This document shows positions 1-8,017 of a DNA stretch of 33,999 nucleotides, piece by piece. Origin of the DNA: Deltaproteobacteria bacterium (GTDB lineage Bacteria; Myxococcota_A; UBA9160; UBA6930); NCBI GenBank assembly GCA_029261795.1, contig JAJDAP010000036.1, positions 1-33,999 of the forward strand, in the 5' to 3' direction. A model generated the notes under the pieces. That model did no database searches. It worked only from the letters and a program-made list of their open reading frames with translations, and was not told where the DNA came from. A program made the position numbers and the translations under genes. How positions within the stretch are numbered: the stretch's first letter is position 1; every line of letters begins with the position of its first letter.

Positions 1-561
1 GGACTGCTTCCAGCCCCCGAACCACCTCCCAGATGAGGCGGGATCAATTCGCACGCTGCTGGGCGCGCGTTTCATGTGCCGTCTGGCATTCATCAGCACA
101 TACCGCAGTGCGTTGCGCACCTGGGTCGGTGTCTTCAACACCACATGGTGATACCGGTCCTTCAGGACCGGTCCAGAGCGCGCGAACACGCGATTCACCG
201 CACGCGCGAGGCGCGCGCCCAGCGACTTCATCCCACGCCCGAGGGCGTCTGAATCCTTCGCTTCCACCAGCAGATGGACGTGATTCGCCTGGATCGAGTA
301 GTGCGCGAGCCGGAAGTCCCCCCGATCACAGGCCTTTGCCCAGGATCGCTCGAGTTCTCGTACGAGCTTCACGGTTCGAAGGGAGGGAACGCCATCGCGC
401 ACCTTCAGGGTGACGTGGCAGGGAAACCGGGAAGCGAGTCCAACTCGGCGCAGGTGCGGAATTCCGGACCCCGCTTGCGGCTTTCGCCCAGCGCCGGGGC
501 GCTTCCCGCCCCACCCGGAGTGCCGCAGTTCTAGCTGGGTTCCGGATGACTTACGTCGCAC
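1..561 (-). CDS. REP-associated tyrosine (Y1, IS200-like) transposase, partial
   Basis: The frame is open for 187 codons and still open at base 1, so the C-terminus lies outside the window. An in-frame TAA stands a few codons upstream and GTG at 561 is the only ordinary start; no clear Shine-Dalgarno is visible. The N-terminal stretch GGKRPGAGRKPQ (residues 18-29) is a lead-in commonly seen in this family. The HUH nuclease motif NHVHLLVE places the metal-binding histidines at 94 and 96, and ALRYVLMNARRH supplies the likely catalytic Tyr154. Family knowledge: RAYT proteins are single-domain Y1 nucleases that act on REP/REPIN palindromes. Two REPIN-like palindromes lie further along this window (19270 and 33864). 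Recognition is strong; whether the enzyme is active is unknown because the end is missing. Confidence 0.85.
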   Translation of the reverse strand, partial: MRRKSSGTQLELRHSGWGGKRPGAGRKPQAGSGIPHLRRVGLASRFPCHVTLKVRDGVPSLRTVKLVRELERSWAKACDRGDFRLAHYSIQANHVHLLVEAKDSDALGRGMKSLGARLARAVNRVFARSGPVLKDRYHHVVLKTPTQVRNALRYVLMNARRHMKRAPSSVRIDPASSGRWFGGWKQS

Positions 562-943
562 GAATTGAATATAGCGATCTTAGATGATCGATCAAGAGAA
601 ATCGACATCAAATCTCCGAAACATCATTCGAGCCGCCCCATGCCCGTTCGCGCCCTCTACCCTGGCCCAGGTACCTAACGTCCCTGCGAACCACCCCCCT
701 CAAATGCCCTCCGGCACACAACTCCGCTCGAGAGCGATCGACATCCCCTCCTCGAGACGTCGCTCGAGCCGCCCCAGCCCGTCCGCAGCCTCGACCACGA
801 GCCGATATGCCTGGCTGGAAGTGGCACCTACTCCGGACGACAGCCCTGCGGTCGCAAACGGGACGCCGAGTTCCTCCGCGCCTCGGCCCGGAAAGCTCGC
901 AGGGTCGCCTGTGCAGCGCCTCGCTAGGCAACGGCCGAAGGCG
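562..943. other. Gene-poor stretch with an imperfect duplicated segment
   Basis: I see no supportable gene in this 382-base interval; the open frames lack recognisable domains or ribosome-binding sites. The left part (565-625) is noticeably AT-richer than its surroundings. Bases 601-660 and 737-795 align with one gap at roughly three-quarters identity, sharing the core CGAGCCGCCCCA, so an old local duplication is likely. The right end holds the hairpin annotated at 915-945. Confidence 0.4.
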
Positions 944-945
944 CT
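915..945 (-). terminator. Possible terminator hairpin after the first selenoprotein gene
   Basis: AGCGCCT (915-921) and AGGCGCT (939-945) form a perfect 7-bp inverted repeat around a 17-base loop. The right arm includes part of the stop codon of the minus-strand selenoprotein gene. There is no T-run, so an intrinsic terminator is uncertain; the element may only protect the mRNA end. Confidence 0.3.
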
Positions 946-2176
946 AGCGCGATGCCGACTCCCGAGCCCGCTTCTTCGCCTCGCGCTCCAGCCGAAGGGT
1001 CTTGAGGATGAACCTGGGTAGCCCGAGCGGGTGCTTGCGCGCCTTGCGCGCGAACAATCGCAGCAGGTGCGGCGTTCCGCTGTAGTTGCCCTCTCGCTGA
1101 CCGTGCCCCTTGTGCATCGAAAGCGCTGGAGTGTCGACGACATCGAGCGCCAGATCGAGCGCCAGCTTCTCGGTCTTGGGCAGCAGGCAAGCGCTGTCAT
1201 CGCAGGCCTGGTATCGCACGTCGATCTCGATGCGCGCCGAGGCCATATCGAGGGGCCGCACCTCGCTGGCGAGTTCGCCGCTGGCGTAGAAGGGAATCAC
1301 CATATCCACGCTGCCGCTCCAGACCGGAAGCTCGACGTCGAGGCCCTCTAGCCGCAGCGGTGAAGTCGGCGGAAGGATCGGATCTTCGGTGATGAAGCCG
1401 GGAGGCCCGTTCACCGTGATCGTGGTCGGGATCATGCCCTCCGGAACCGGTTCGCCGTAGATGTGGAGACCGTCGCCCAACTCGAAGTGCACGACCAGGT
1501 GGCGGTAGATGCCCTGCCGGATCGTGCCCTTGCCGCCCTGCACGCTGGCGGTGATGCGGACCTCGTCGTCGCCGCCGGCCACGCTAGGCGCATCGTCCGA
1601 GATCAGGATCTCGCCGAGTGCCGCGCCGATCAGGATCTCCGGGCTGTCGCGTTTCTTGTAGGTGTCATGGAAGAACTTGGCCACGACGATGCCGGCTTCA
1701 TCCACGACGAAGGAGCCCGGGTACGGGATGCCCCACAGCATCGCGTCGTCCTTGCTGATGCTGGTGTTCAGGATCCCGTAGGCCTCGATCACCTGAGAGT
1801 CGACGTCGGAGAGCAATGGAAAGGGAATGGCCTGCTTCTCGCTGAACGCTCGAAGCGCTGCGGGATCGTCGTAGGAAATCGCGTAGAGCTTGACGCCGGA
1901 GGCCTCGAACTTCGCGTAGGCATCGCGCAGCTCACCGAGCTGCGTCCAACAAGGCGGTCACCAGACGACGGAGCGGAAGAACAGGACCACGGCTTTCGCA
2001 CCGGCGCGATGCTGTTCGAAGTGCACCGCGCGACCGAAGGCGTCCGGAAGCTCGAAGTCGGGAACAACGGAACCGACCTCGGGTCCCGTCGGCGCACCTG
2101 TCGGGAGGCCCGCACGGCCTGGATGTCCGAGCGGAGCCGGAGCGTCGAACCCCAGGGCGTCGCGTTCGATGGTCAT
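944..2176 (-). CDS. Selenoprotein: peroxiredoxin-like domain fused to DsbD-alpha-like domain, UPPC motif
   Basis: The gene must be read through an in-frame TGA (1958-1960) as selenocysteine, giving 410 residues with Sec73. ATG at 2176 follows AAGGAG at 7 nt spacing. Residues 33-185 match a thioredoxin-fold AhpC/TSA protein: VPDFELPD, then LFFRSVVW, then U73-P-P-C76 followed by WTQLGELRDAY, where homologues carry CxxC. Both sides of the TGA are family-consistent, so a real stop is unlikely. Residues 205-345 resemble the N-terminal domain of DsbD, ending in YQACDDSACLLP with Cys325 and Cys330. The tail is basic. No signal peptide or membrane segment is evident, so the cell compartment is unclear. 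Inference: a Sec/Cys thiol peroxidase or disulfide reductase with a built-in thiol partner domain. The gene is divergent from the hydratase at 2279. Confidence 0.9.
1926..1944 (-). promoter_or_regulatory. Bacterial SECIS hairpin, selenoprotein at 944-2176
   Basis: On the coding strand an 8-bp perfect stem CGCAGCTC/GAGCTGCG closes a GGT triloop. It begins 13 nt after the TGA and the loop starts at the 22nd nucleotide. Known bacterial SECIS elements have a G among the first two loop bases and lie 16-37 nt after UGA, so this is a textbook fit. Confidence 0.88.
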
Positions 2177-2205
2177 GGCGGGACTCCTTGGCCGAATCGG
2201 CACGT

Positions 2206-2239
2206 TAGAATAGTGACTCAGGGAGTGTCAATAGTGGCC
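2206..2239. promoter_or_regulatory. Operator-like repeats in the divergent selenoprotein/hydratase promoter region
   Basis: The 102-bp gap between divergent starts contains AATAGTG twice (2209-2215 and 2230-2236), exactly 21 bp or two helical turns apart. Between them is the imperfect inverted repeat TGACTC-AGG-GAGTGTCA (2214-2230). AGTGTCA (2224) is followed after 2 bases by AGTGGC (2233), an arrangement repeated upstream of the TetR gene (8018-8032). On the minus strand the same stretch holds a consensus TTGACA. Inference: a TetR-type operator overlapping promoters of both genes. Confidence 0.5.
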
Positions 2240-2278
2240 TTCGCTAGGATTCCGGGCCGACTCCATGGAGGAACGCCG

Positions 2279-3061
2279 GTGTCGACGGACCTGATCACCC
2301 TCGAATACGATGGCCCAATCGCGATCCTGACGAACAATCGTCCGGACAAGCACAACGCCGCGAACGACGAGATGGACACGGGTCTGTTCGAAGCCATCGC
2401 CGAGCTCAAGGGCCGACCCGACGTGCGCTGCGTGATCTGGCGTGCGAACGGCAAGAGCTGGTCGTCGGGCCGCGATGTCAGTCAGCTCGGGGTCCGAACC
2501 GAGGACATCGACAACCTCTCGTTCATCGAGCGCGGCCAGCAGGCCTTTGCCGCCTCGCTCGATCTGCATTGCCCGATCGTGTGCGCACTCAAGGGCTGGG
2601 TGATCGGCGGTTCCTTCGAACGCTCGTTGGTGGCGGATCTTCGTGTGTGCGCCGAAGGCACGCGCTTCATGCTCCCCGAAGTGAAGCACGGCGTCCTCAC
2701 CGACACCGGCGGAATGGCGCGGCTCTTCCAGATGGTGGGGCACGGCGTGACGATGGATCTCGTGCTCACCGGTCGTGTGATGGACGCAGAGGAAGCGCTG
2801 CGCCACGGCATCGTCTCCCGGGTGGTTTCCGAAGACGAGCTCGAGGCCACCGCCAGGGAGATCGCCGAGACGATTGCCGGGGCACCTGCGTTCACGGTCA
2901 AGATGGCGCGACGCAACATGGGACTACTCGCCAACGCCGTGGTCAAGGATTCGATTCGCGAAGAGGGAACCACCCAGACCCTGGTGTTCGCTTCCGAGGA
3001 CTACGCCGAACTCAAGGCGGCGCGCGAAGAAGATCGCAGGCCGAGCTACCGCGGTCGTTAG
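2279..3061 (+). CDS. Enoyl-CoA hydratase/isomerase (crotonase) family protein
   Basis: This 260-residue protein starts at GTG 2279, 7 nt behind GGAGG (2267-2271); the longer open frame upstream has no coding features. It is a single crotonase domain: the oxyanion-hole region SSGRDVSQL (62-70), GWVIGGSFE with Glu114, and LPEVKHGVLTDTGG with Glu134. Both glutamates used by classical hydratases are therefore present. Expected reaction: hydration or isomerisation of an enoyl-CoA in the cytoplasm. The stop is 17 nt before the acyl-CoA ligase, so the two form an operon, probably activating and then processing a carboxylic acid. The substrate cannot be read from sequence. Confidence 0.88.
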   Translation: MSTDLITLEYDGPIAILTNNRPDKHNAANDEMDTGLFEAIAELKGRPDVRCVIWRANGKSWSSGRDVSQLGVRTEDIDNLSFIERGQQAFAASLDLHCPIVCALKGWVIGGSFERSLVADLRVCAEGTRFMLPEVKHGVLTDTGGMARLFQMVGHGVTMDLVLTGRVMDAEEALRHGIVSRVVSEDELEATAREIAETIAGAPAFTVKMARRNMGLLANAVVKDSIREEGTTQTLVFASEDYAELKAAREEDRRPSYRGR

Positions 3062-3078
3062 GCCGGGAGCAGTACCTG

Positions 3079-4527
3079 GTGCCCGTCCTTTCTTATTCCG
3101 AGGCTTTCCGGCGCCTGGTGCAGGAGAAGCCTGATGCCATCGCCGTCGTTTGCGACGCAGCCAGCGCGACAAGGGCCGAGCTCGAGTCGGCCGCGAATCG
3201 CCGAGCACGGTCCTGGCAGGCCCAGGGTGTCAGCGTGGGCGATCGCGTTGCCATCGCGCTGCCGAACGGCGTGCCCTTCATCGAATGCGTCCTGGCCGTC
3301 TGGAAGTTGGGTGCGGTTCCGGTGCCGCTCTCTTCCCGACTGCCCGAGAAGGAGCAGCGCGAGATCGTGGACCTCGCAGATCCGCGAATCGTGATCGGGG
3401 TTCCGGATGGGCGCTACCCCGATCGCATCACGGAGACGGAGGCGTCCCTTGCGCCTGCCGAAGAGTCCGACGCAGCAGTCGAAGATCGGATCTCGCCCCA
3501 TTGTCAGGCGATCGCGTCTGGGGGCAGCACCGGGCGGCCGAAGCTGATCGTCGATGCGAACCCGGCTTCGTTCGACCCCGATGCTCCGCACTACGGTCTC
3601 GAAGAGGGCGGAGCGGTCCTGATTCCTGGGCCGCTCTTCCACACGGGCCCCTTCCTGAATTCACGCGAATCCCTGCTCCGCGGTGGTCTCGTCGTGCTGA
3701 TGAGTCGCTTCGACCCTGAAGAGGCACTGCGCCTGATCGACAGGTACGCCGTGGCCTGGGTGAACCTGGTGCCGACGATGTTGCATCGCATCTGGCGGCT
3801 AGCGCCCGAGGTGCGCTCTCAGTACGCGCTTTCCTCGTTGCGTCGTGTCGTTTCGAGCGGTGCCGCCTGTGCGGATTGGCTGATGCGGGCGTGGATCGAA
3901 TGGATCGGTCCCGATCGGATGTTCGAGGTCTACGGGGGCACCGAGCGCATCGGTGGCACGATGATCTCCGGCCGGGAGTGGCTCGACCGACCCGGCTCGG
4001 TAGGCAAGCCCACGGGAGGTCGTCTGGTTCGAATCCTGGGCGAGGACGGAGTGGAACTACCGGCCGGGAGCGTCGGCGAGGTCTTCTTCCTTCCCCCGGG
4101 CGGCCAGGGCTCTACCTATCGTTATGTCGGAGCCGATGCGAAATCGACCGCAGACGGCTGGGAAACCCTGGGCGACATGGGCTCGGTAGACGCGGACGGC
4201 TACCTCTACCTGGTAGACCGCCGCACCGACATGGTCGTCACCGGTGGCGAGAACGTCTATCCCGCCGAGGTGGAGTCCGCGATCGATGGTTTTCCGACGG
4301 TGGGCGGAAGCTGCGTAATCGGCCTCCCCGACGACGATCTCGGCCAACGCCTCCATGCCATCGTCGAAGCCGATGCGTCGGTGGAAGAGGCGCTTCGTAC
4401 CCATCTGGATCGCGAGCTCGTCCGCTACAAGATCCCCCGCAGCTTCGAGTTCGTGGGCGAGCCGATTCGTGACGACGCTGGCAAGGTCCGCCGCGCAAGG
4501 CTGCGCGCAGAGCGCATCCCGGGTTAG
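3079..4527 (+). CDS. AMP-forming acyl-CoA synthetase/ligase
   Basis: GTG at 3079 gives 482 residues, with a weak GGGAG 10 nt upstream; the frame extends back through the hydratase gene, so the start is inferred from context and family length. Adenylate-forming motifs are in order: P-loop SGGSTGRPK (147-155), the YGGTERIGG A5-type motif, the GDMGSVDADGYLYLVDR hinge motif followed by TGGENVYPAEVE, and the C-terminal catalytic Lys469 in DDAGKVRR. Family role: ATP-dependent activation of a carboxylate to an acyl-AMP and then an acyl-CoA. Its partner is the upstream hydratase. Resemblance is to the medium-chain, carnitine or bile-acid CoA ligase group rather than long-chain FadD, but the substrate is open. 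The 3' end overlaps the convergent kinase gene by 4 bases. Confidence 0.87.
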   Translation: MPVLSYSEAFRRLVQEKPDAIAVVCDAASATRAELESAANRRARSWQAQGVSVGDRVAIALPNGVPFIECVLAVWKLGAVPVPLSSRLPEKEQREIVDLADPRIVIGVPDGRYPDRITETEASLAPAEESDAAVEDRISPHCQAIASGGSTGRPKLIVDANPASFDPDAPHYGLEEGGAVLIPGPLFHTGPFLNSRESLLRGGLVVLMSRFDPEEALRLIDRYAVAWVNLVPTMLHRIWRLAPEVRSQYALSSLRRVVSSGAACADWLMRAWIEWIGPDRMFEVYGGTERIGGTMISGREWLDRPGSVGKPTGGRLVRILGEDGVELPAGSVGEVFFLPPGGQGSTYRYVGADAKSTADGWETLGDMGSVDADGYLYLVDRRTDMVVTGGENVYPAEVESAIDGFPTVGGSCVIGLPDDDLGQRLHAIVEADASVEEALRTHLDRELVRYKIPRSFEFVGEPIRDDAGKVRRARLRAERIPG

Positions 4528-5519
4528 GCCCCGGCTGCGAAGCTGCGGACCTCCGCGGCGGTGGGCATGGCCGGTGCAGTACCGGCTCGGGTGGTGGATA
4601 GACCCGCAACCTGGTTGGCGTAGGTGGCGGCGGCGGTGATGTCGTCGCCATGGTGGACGAGACCCGCGGCGAGGCCACCGTTGAAAGCGTCGCCGGCGCC
4701 GGTGGTATCGATCGGGCTGACGTCGGCCGCTGGCAAGGCGATCCACGGCGACGCGCTGGTATCCAGGTACCGGTGAGGTGAGCCGGTTCGATGGTGGGAC
4801 ACGAAGCAGCCCTTGTCGCCTAGCGTGATCACGACCGTCGGGACGCCGACCCGACCGCAGATTTCGTGAAGCTCGGCGCCGGGAAGTGTCCAGTAGGCGG
4901 CGTCGAGGCGTCGTCCGAAGAGGTGATCCATCAGGAATGCGAACTCGGTTTCGTTGGGTACGAGGATGTCAGTCTGCTCGAGCAGCGAGCTCGTGAGCCG
5001 TTCGTTGATCGGCGCGGGGTTCAGCATCGTGATCGCGCCGTTGCGGCGGCCCAGCTCGAGCGCGCGGGCGGTGGCTGCCAGATTCGATTCGACCTGGCAC
5101 AAGACCACGCAGGTGTCGGCGAAGCGCGCTCCCTCGGCGCTGACATCGCTCTCGCGAAGCGCTTCGTTGGCGCCGAGTGCTACCACGATCATGTTCTCGG
5201 CGCGCGCGTTCACGACGACGGAAGCGGCTCCCGTCGCAAGCCCAGCGTGCTCGACGAAGGAAGCGGGAAGCCGTTCGCTAGCCGCGAAGGCTCGAACGCC
5301 GTCGGCGAAGACGTCGTCGCCCACGGCGCCGAGAAAGAATGTCTCGACCCCCAAGCGATGGCAGGCGACGGCTTGATTGAAGCCCTTGCCGCCGGGCCCG
5401 GTCGCGAAGCGTCCGATTCGGGATTCACCCGGCGCCGGAAACTCGGCAGCGTAGAACGTCAGGTCCTGGACATAGCTGCCGACGACGATCACGTCGGTCC
5501 GTGCCGCGGAGTCGGGCAC
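4524..5519 (-). CDS. Ribokinase-like sugar kinase (PfkB family)
   Basis: The 331-residue protein carries both PfkB signatures: GPGGKGFNQAVACHRLG near residues 41-57 and DTTGAGDAFNGG with the catalytic-base Asp277. VPNETEFAFL is the conserved mid-domain segment. This argues for an ATP-dependent carbohydrate kinase, ribokinase being the nearest well-known type, though adenosine/nucleoside or other sugar kinases are possible. The start is GTG at 5519, only 2 bases after the TAG of the upstream SDR gene, so the pair is co-transcribed. Its stop codon overlaps the stop of the convergent ligase gene. A single long open frame runs upstream through the SDR gene in the wrong frame and was not used. Confidence 0.88.
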   Translation of the reverse strand: MPDSAARTDVIVVGSYVQDLTFYAAEFPAPGESRIGRFATGPGGKGFNQAVACHRLGVETFFLGAVGDDVFADGVRAFAASERLPASFVEHAGLATGAASVVVNARAENMIVVALGANEALRESDVSAEGARFADTCVVLCQVESNLAATARALELGRRNGAITMLNPAPINERLTSSLLEQTDILVPNETEFAFLMDHLFGRRLDAAYWTLPGAELHEICGRVGVPTVVITLGDKGCFVSHHRTGSPHRYLDTSASPWIALPAADVSPIDTTGAGDAFNGGLAAGLVHHGDDITAAATYANQVAGLSTTRAGTAPAMPTAAEVRSFAAGA

Positions 5520-5521
5520 GT

Positions 5522-6277
5522 CTAGAGATTGCCCTTGTGCTGGCCGCCATCGACCGAGAGCGTGACGCCCGTGATCCAGCTTGCCGGCGCCGAAGCGACG
5601 AACACCACAGCCGCAGCGACTTCTTCGGCGTTGCCGAGCCGACCGAACGGGATCGAGGTGCGGATCGCCTCGTAGGCCGGTTCGTTGACCTGTTTGATCG
5701 TCTCCCACATCCCGCCCGGGAACTCGATGGAGCCGGGCGCGATCGTGTTCACGCGGATGTTCTGCGGCGCGAGGTTGATGGCCTGCGTCTTCGAGTAGCT
5801 GATCAACGCCGCCTTCACCGCTGCGTAGGCCGGAGGTGAACCCGCTTCCAGGCCCGACGTCGAGGCGATGTGGATCACGGCACCGCCGCCGGCTTCCGCG
5901 AGCCACGGGGTGACCTTCCAGGTGGCTCGAACCGAGGCCATCATGTCGACATCGAAACCGAGCTTCCAGCCGGCTTCGTCGTCGCTCACGCCGAAGCCCG
6001 ACGCATTGTTTACGAGCACGTGGATCTCGCCGAGGGCTCCCTTGGCGTCGTCGAGGAAGCCCTCGAGCGCCGCCTTGTCCGAAACGTCGCAGACCGCCGC
6101 ATGCACGCGGACACCGCGGCTCTCGATCTCCTTCGCCGTCGCTTCCAACGCCTCTGGAGAACGGGCGCAGATCGCGAGGTTGGCGCCCTCGTCGGCGAAG
6201 GCGAGCGCGCTGGCTCGGCCGATGCCCTTGCTGCCGCCGGTGATGATGACGCCCTTGCCGCTGAGTCCGAGATCCAT
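5522..6277 (-). CDS. SDR-family oxidoreductase (FabG-like)
   Basis: ATG at 6277 lies behind AGGAGG at 5-nt spacing and gives 251 residues, the usual classical SDR length. The Rossmann motif TGGSKGIG occupies residues 13-20, NNAS follows at 90-93, and the catalytic set is Ser139, Tyr151 and Lys155 in YAAVK. The C-terminus ASWITGVTLSVDGGQ is typical of the FabG/glucose dehydrogenase branch. Role: NAD(P)H-dependent interconversion of a ketone and a secondary alcohol; substrate unknown. It heads the operon with the PfkB kinase and is divergent from the selenoprotein B-like gene at 6368 across 90 bp. Confidence 0.88.
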   Translation of the reverse strand: MDLGLSGKGVIITGGSKGIGRASALAFADEGANLAICARSPEALEATAKEIESRGVRVHAAVCDVSDKAALEGFLDDAKGALGEIHVLVNNASGFGVSDDEAGWKLGFDVDMMASVRATWKVTPWLAEAGGGAVIHIASTSGLEAGSPPAYAAVKAALISYSKTQAINLAPQNIRVNTIAPGSIEFPGGMWETIKQVNEPAYEAIRTSIPFGRLGNAEEVAAAVVFVASAPASWITGVTLSVDGGQHKGNL

Positions 6278-6367
6278 GGTTTCCTCCTGGGCCGCACAGG
6301 GTAGGGCGCCGGGCACCTTGCGGTCCACGCCTCCGACGTGACAACATGCCGAAACGGAGGAACCCGG

Positions 6368-7174
6368 ATGAGCGACCTCAGCAGCCTCGACGCCTGGCAA
6401 CCGAAATTCAAGGCGTGGATCGAAAACTCCATGCCGCTTTTCAAGGGCGGGAAGGCCAAGGAAGCGTTCGCCGTCTACCCCTGGTTCACGACCGAGGGCG
6501 ACCCGATCGCGCAGCTCGACAAACCTGTCAGCGAAGCACGCTTCGGCCTCGTCACGACCGGCGGCTACGCGATCAAAGGCGAGCAGGAGCCGTTCGTGCC
6601 TGCGCCGAACTTCAGCGATGACGCCCCGATCATCCACTCGATTCCACTCGATGTCGATCGCACCAAACTGCGCATCGACCATCCGGGCTACGACCACCGC
6701 TTCGCTGAGGAAGACCTCAACGTCAATCTTCCCCTCGACCGACTGAACGAACTGGTTGCTGCTGGCGAGATCGGCTCGGTCTCCAATGAGACGCAGGTGC
6801 TGATGGGGCTGGCGCCTAACGTAGGGCCGTTGCTGCGAAACACGATCCCGGAGTTGGTGGCACGCTTCGAAGCCGATTCGGTGGATGCGGCGCTATTGGT
6901 GCCTTCGTGACCCGTCTGCCATCAGACCGTGAGTCTGATCGCACGCGGCCTCGAAGCGGCCGGAATTCCCACAGCTCTCGTCTCGGTCATGCCTCCGCTA
7001 TCGAGTGCGGCGCGGCCGCCGCGGCAGTTGATTCGCCGGTTGAATATCGGCGCCACGGTGGGCCGCCCCGGTGACGTCGAGGGTCAACTCGAAACGCTCC
7101 GCCGCATGGTCGCCTTGATCGCGAGCGACGCCGGCTTCGGAGCCGTCGACAAGGATGCCAAGCCGGAGAACTAG
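6368..7174 (+). CDS. Selenoprotein of the glycine/betaine/D-proline reductase subunit B (GrdB/PrdB-like) family
   Basis: Read through the in-frame TGA at 6908-6910, the gene encodes 268 residues with Sec181. ATG at 6368 follows GGAGG (6356-6360) by 7 nt. Family features: GLVTTGGYAIKGEQEPF near 60-76, HPGYDHRFAEEDLNVNLP (105-122) and, across the TGA, LLVPS-U181-P-V-C184-HQTVSLIARGLEAAG. The halves before and after the TGA are each incomplete alone and together make one family-length protein. Classical GrdB/PrdB subunits reduce glycine, betaine or D-proline with partner subunits in anaerobes, but no GrdA, GrdE, PrdA or GrdC/D gene is nearby, so the real substrate is unknown. The small, partnerless form suggests a redox role in a different pathway. 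The gene converges on the next selenoprotein gene, with stops 9 bases apart. Confidence 0.9.
6921..6939 (+). promoter_or_regulatory. Bacterial SECIS hairpin, selenoprotein at 6368-7174
   Basis: ATCAGAC (6921-6927) and GTCTGAT (6933-6939) form a perfect 7-bp stem with loop CGTGA, beginning 10 nt after the TGA. The loop starts at nucleotide 18 and has G in its second position, as bacterial SECIS rules require. Confidence 0.88.
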
Positions 7175-7183
7175 TGCGGCGGG

Positions 7184-7930
7184 TCAGTCGAGGTGTGAGC
7201 GCAGGGCACCTAGGACGAAGTCCGGATCCGAGCGCCGTTGATAGTTCTCGGACTGGTCCATCCAGACGACCTTGCCCTCGCTGTCTGCCAGGATCGAGGT
7301 GGGAACCGGCAGGGCCTTGGCGCCACCGGGAAGCCCGGAGTGGCGCCCCTGATTGCGCAGGCCGAAGCGATCGGTGACGGCAAGTTCCCGGTCCGAGAGC
7401 ATCGTTGCACCGAGCCGGTGCTTGGGCCGACCGGCCTGGAGCTCGGGCACGGTATCCGTGCTGACGGTGATGATCTTGACGCCGCGCGCATCGAATTCCG
7501 GTCGTAGTTCTTCCCATCGCCGCAACTCGGCGACACAGTACGGTCACCAGTGGCCGCGGAAGAACTTGATCAGGACGGGGTGCCCGCTCAGGCTCTCCCT
7601 TTCGAAGGTCCCGCCGTGCTCGTCCGGCGCGCTGAAGTCGGGCAGCCCGTCGCCAACCGACACCGCGTTCTCGGCGACCACCTGGCGACTGATCAAGAAC
7701 GTGAAGGTGAAGAACCCGCCGGCGATGACGGCGAGCGGGCCCAGGATCAGGCCGAGCCCGGTGGGCTCGTTGATGATGGCCACGACGCCGAGCAGAGCGC
7801 CGCCGGCCCAAGCGAGGAGGTACGCGGTGCGGTCCGCAGGAATTCGGACCTGCTGCATCGCTCGGAACCAGAGGGTGGAGGCGCCGACGATGATACCGAA
7901 CGCGATCCAAGCCAGAATCGTTCCACTCAT
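7184..7930 (-). CDS. Membrane-anchored peroxiredoxin-like selenoprotein, UPYC motif
   Basis: ATG at 7930 follows AGGAG at 6 nt. Reading TGA (7544-7546) as Sec129 gives 248 residues. Three hydrophobic segments occupy about residues 5-22, 36-54 and 58-80. A thioredoxin-fold domain follows: LPDFSAPDEHGG, PVLIKFFRGHW, then U129-P-Y-C132-VAELRRWEEL. After it come VKIITVSTD, the GLRNQGRHSGLPGG insert and PVPTSILADSEGKVVW, all typical of AhpC/TSA-type redoxins. The position just after Trp in the FFRxxW-CPYC context is a cysteine in the usual homologues. Inference: a thiol/selenol peroxidase or reductase tethered to the inner membrane; which face it is on was not determined. It converges on the selenoprotein B-like gene, and the regulator at 8079 diverges from it. 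Confidence 0.9.
7517..7533 (-). promoter_or_regulatory. Bacterial SECIS hairpin, selenoprotein at 7184-7930
   Basis: On the coding strand TCGCC/GGCGA closes a 7-base loop GAGTTGC; the stem starts 10 nt after the TGA and the loop at nucleotide 16. G is the first loop base. The stem (5 bp plus wobbles) is shorter than in the other two cases, but position and loop fit the bacterial SECIS rules. Confidence 0.75.
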
Positions 7931-8017
7931 CGGATTCTCCTCGGGGTGATGGGAGCCACGCTATCACAGAGCGGCTCCGACCAGCCTGCGTTGGATACGC
8001 CTCGCCACGGCGCCGGT

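Noticed and set aside
4524..6347. A single 607-codon minus-strand frame covering kinase and SDR
   Set aside because: Only the part after 5519 reads as a PfkB kinase; upstream the same frame is Arg-rich shadow of the SDR gene, which has its own start, ribosome-binding site and full motif set in another frame.
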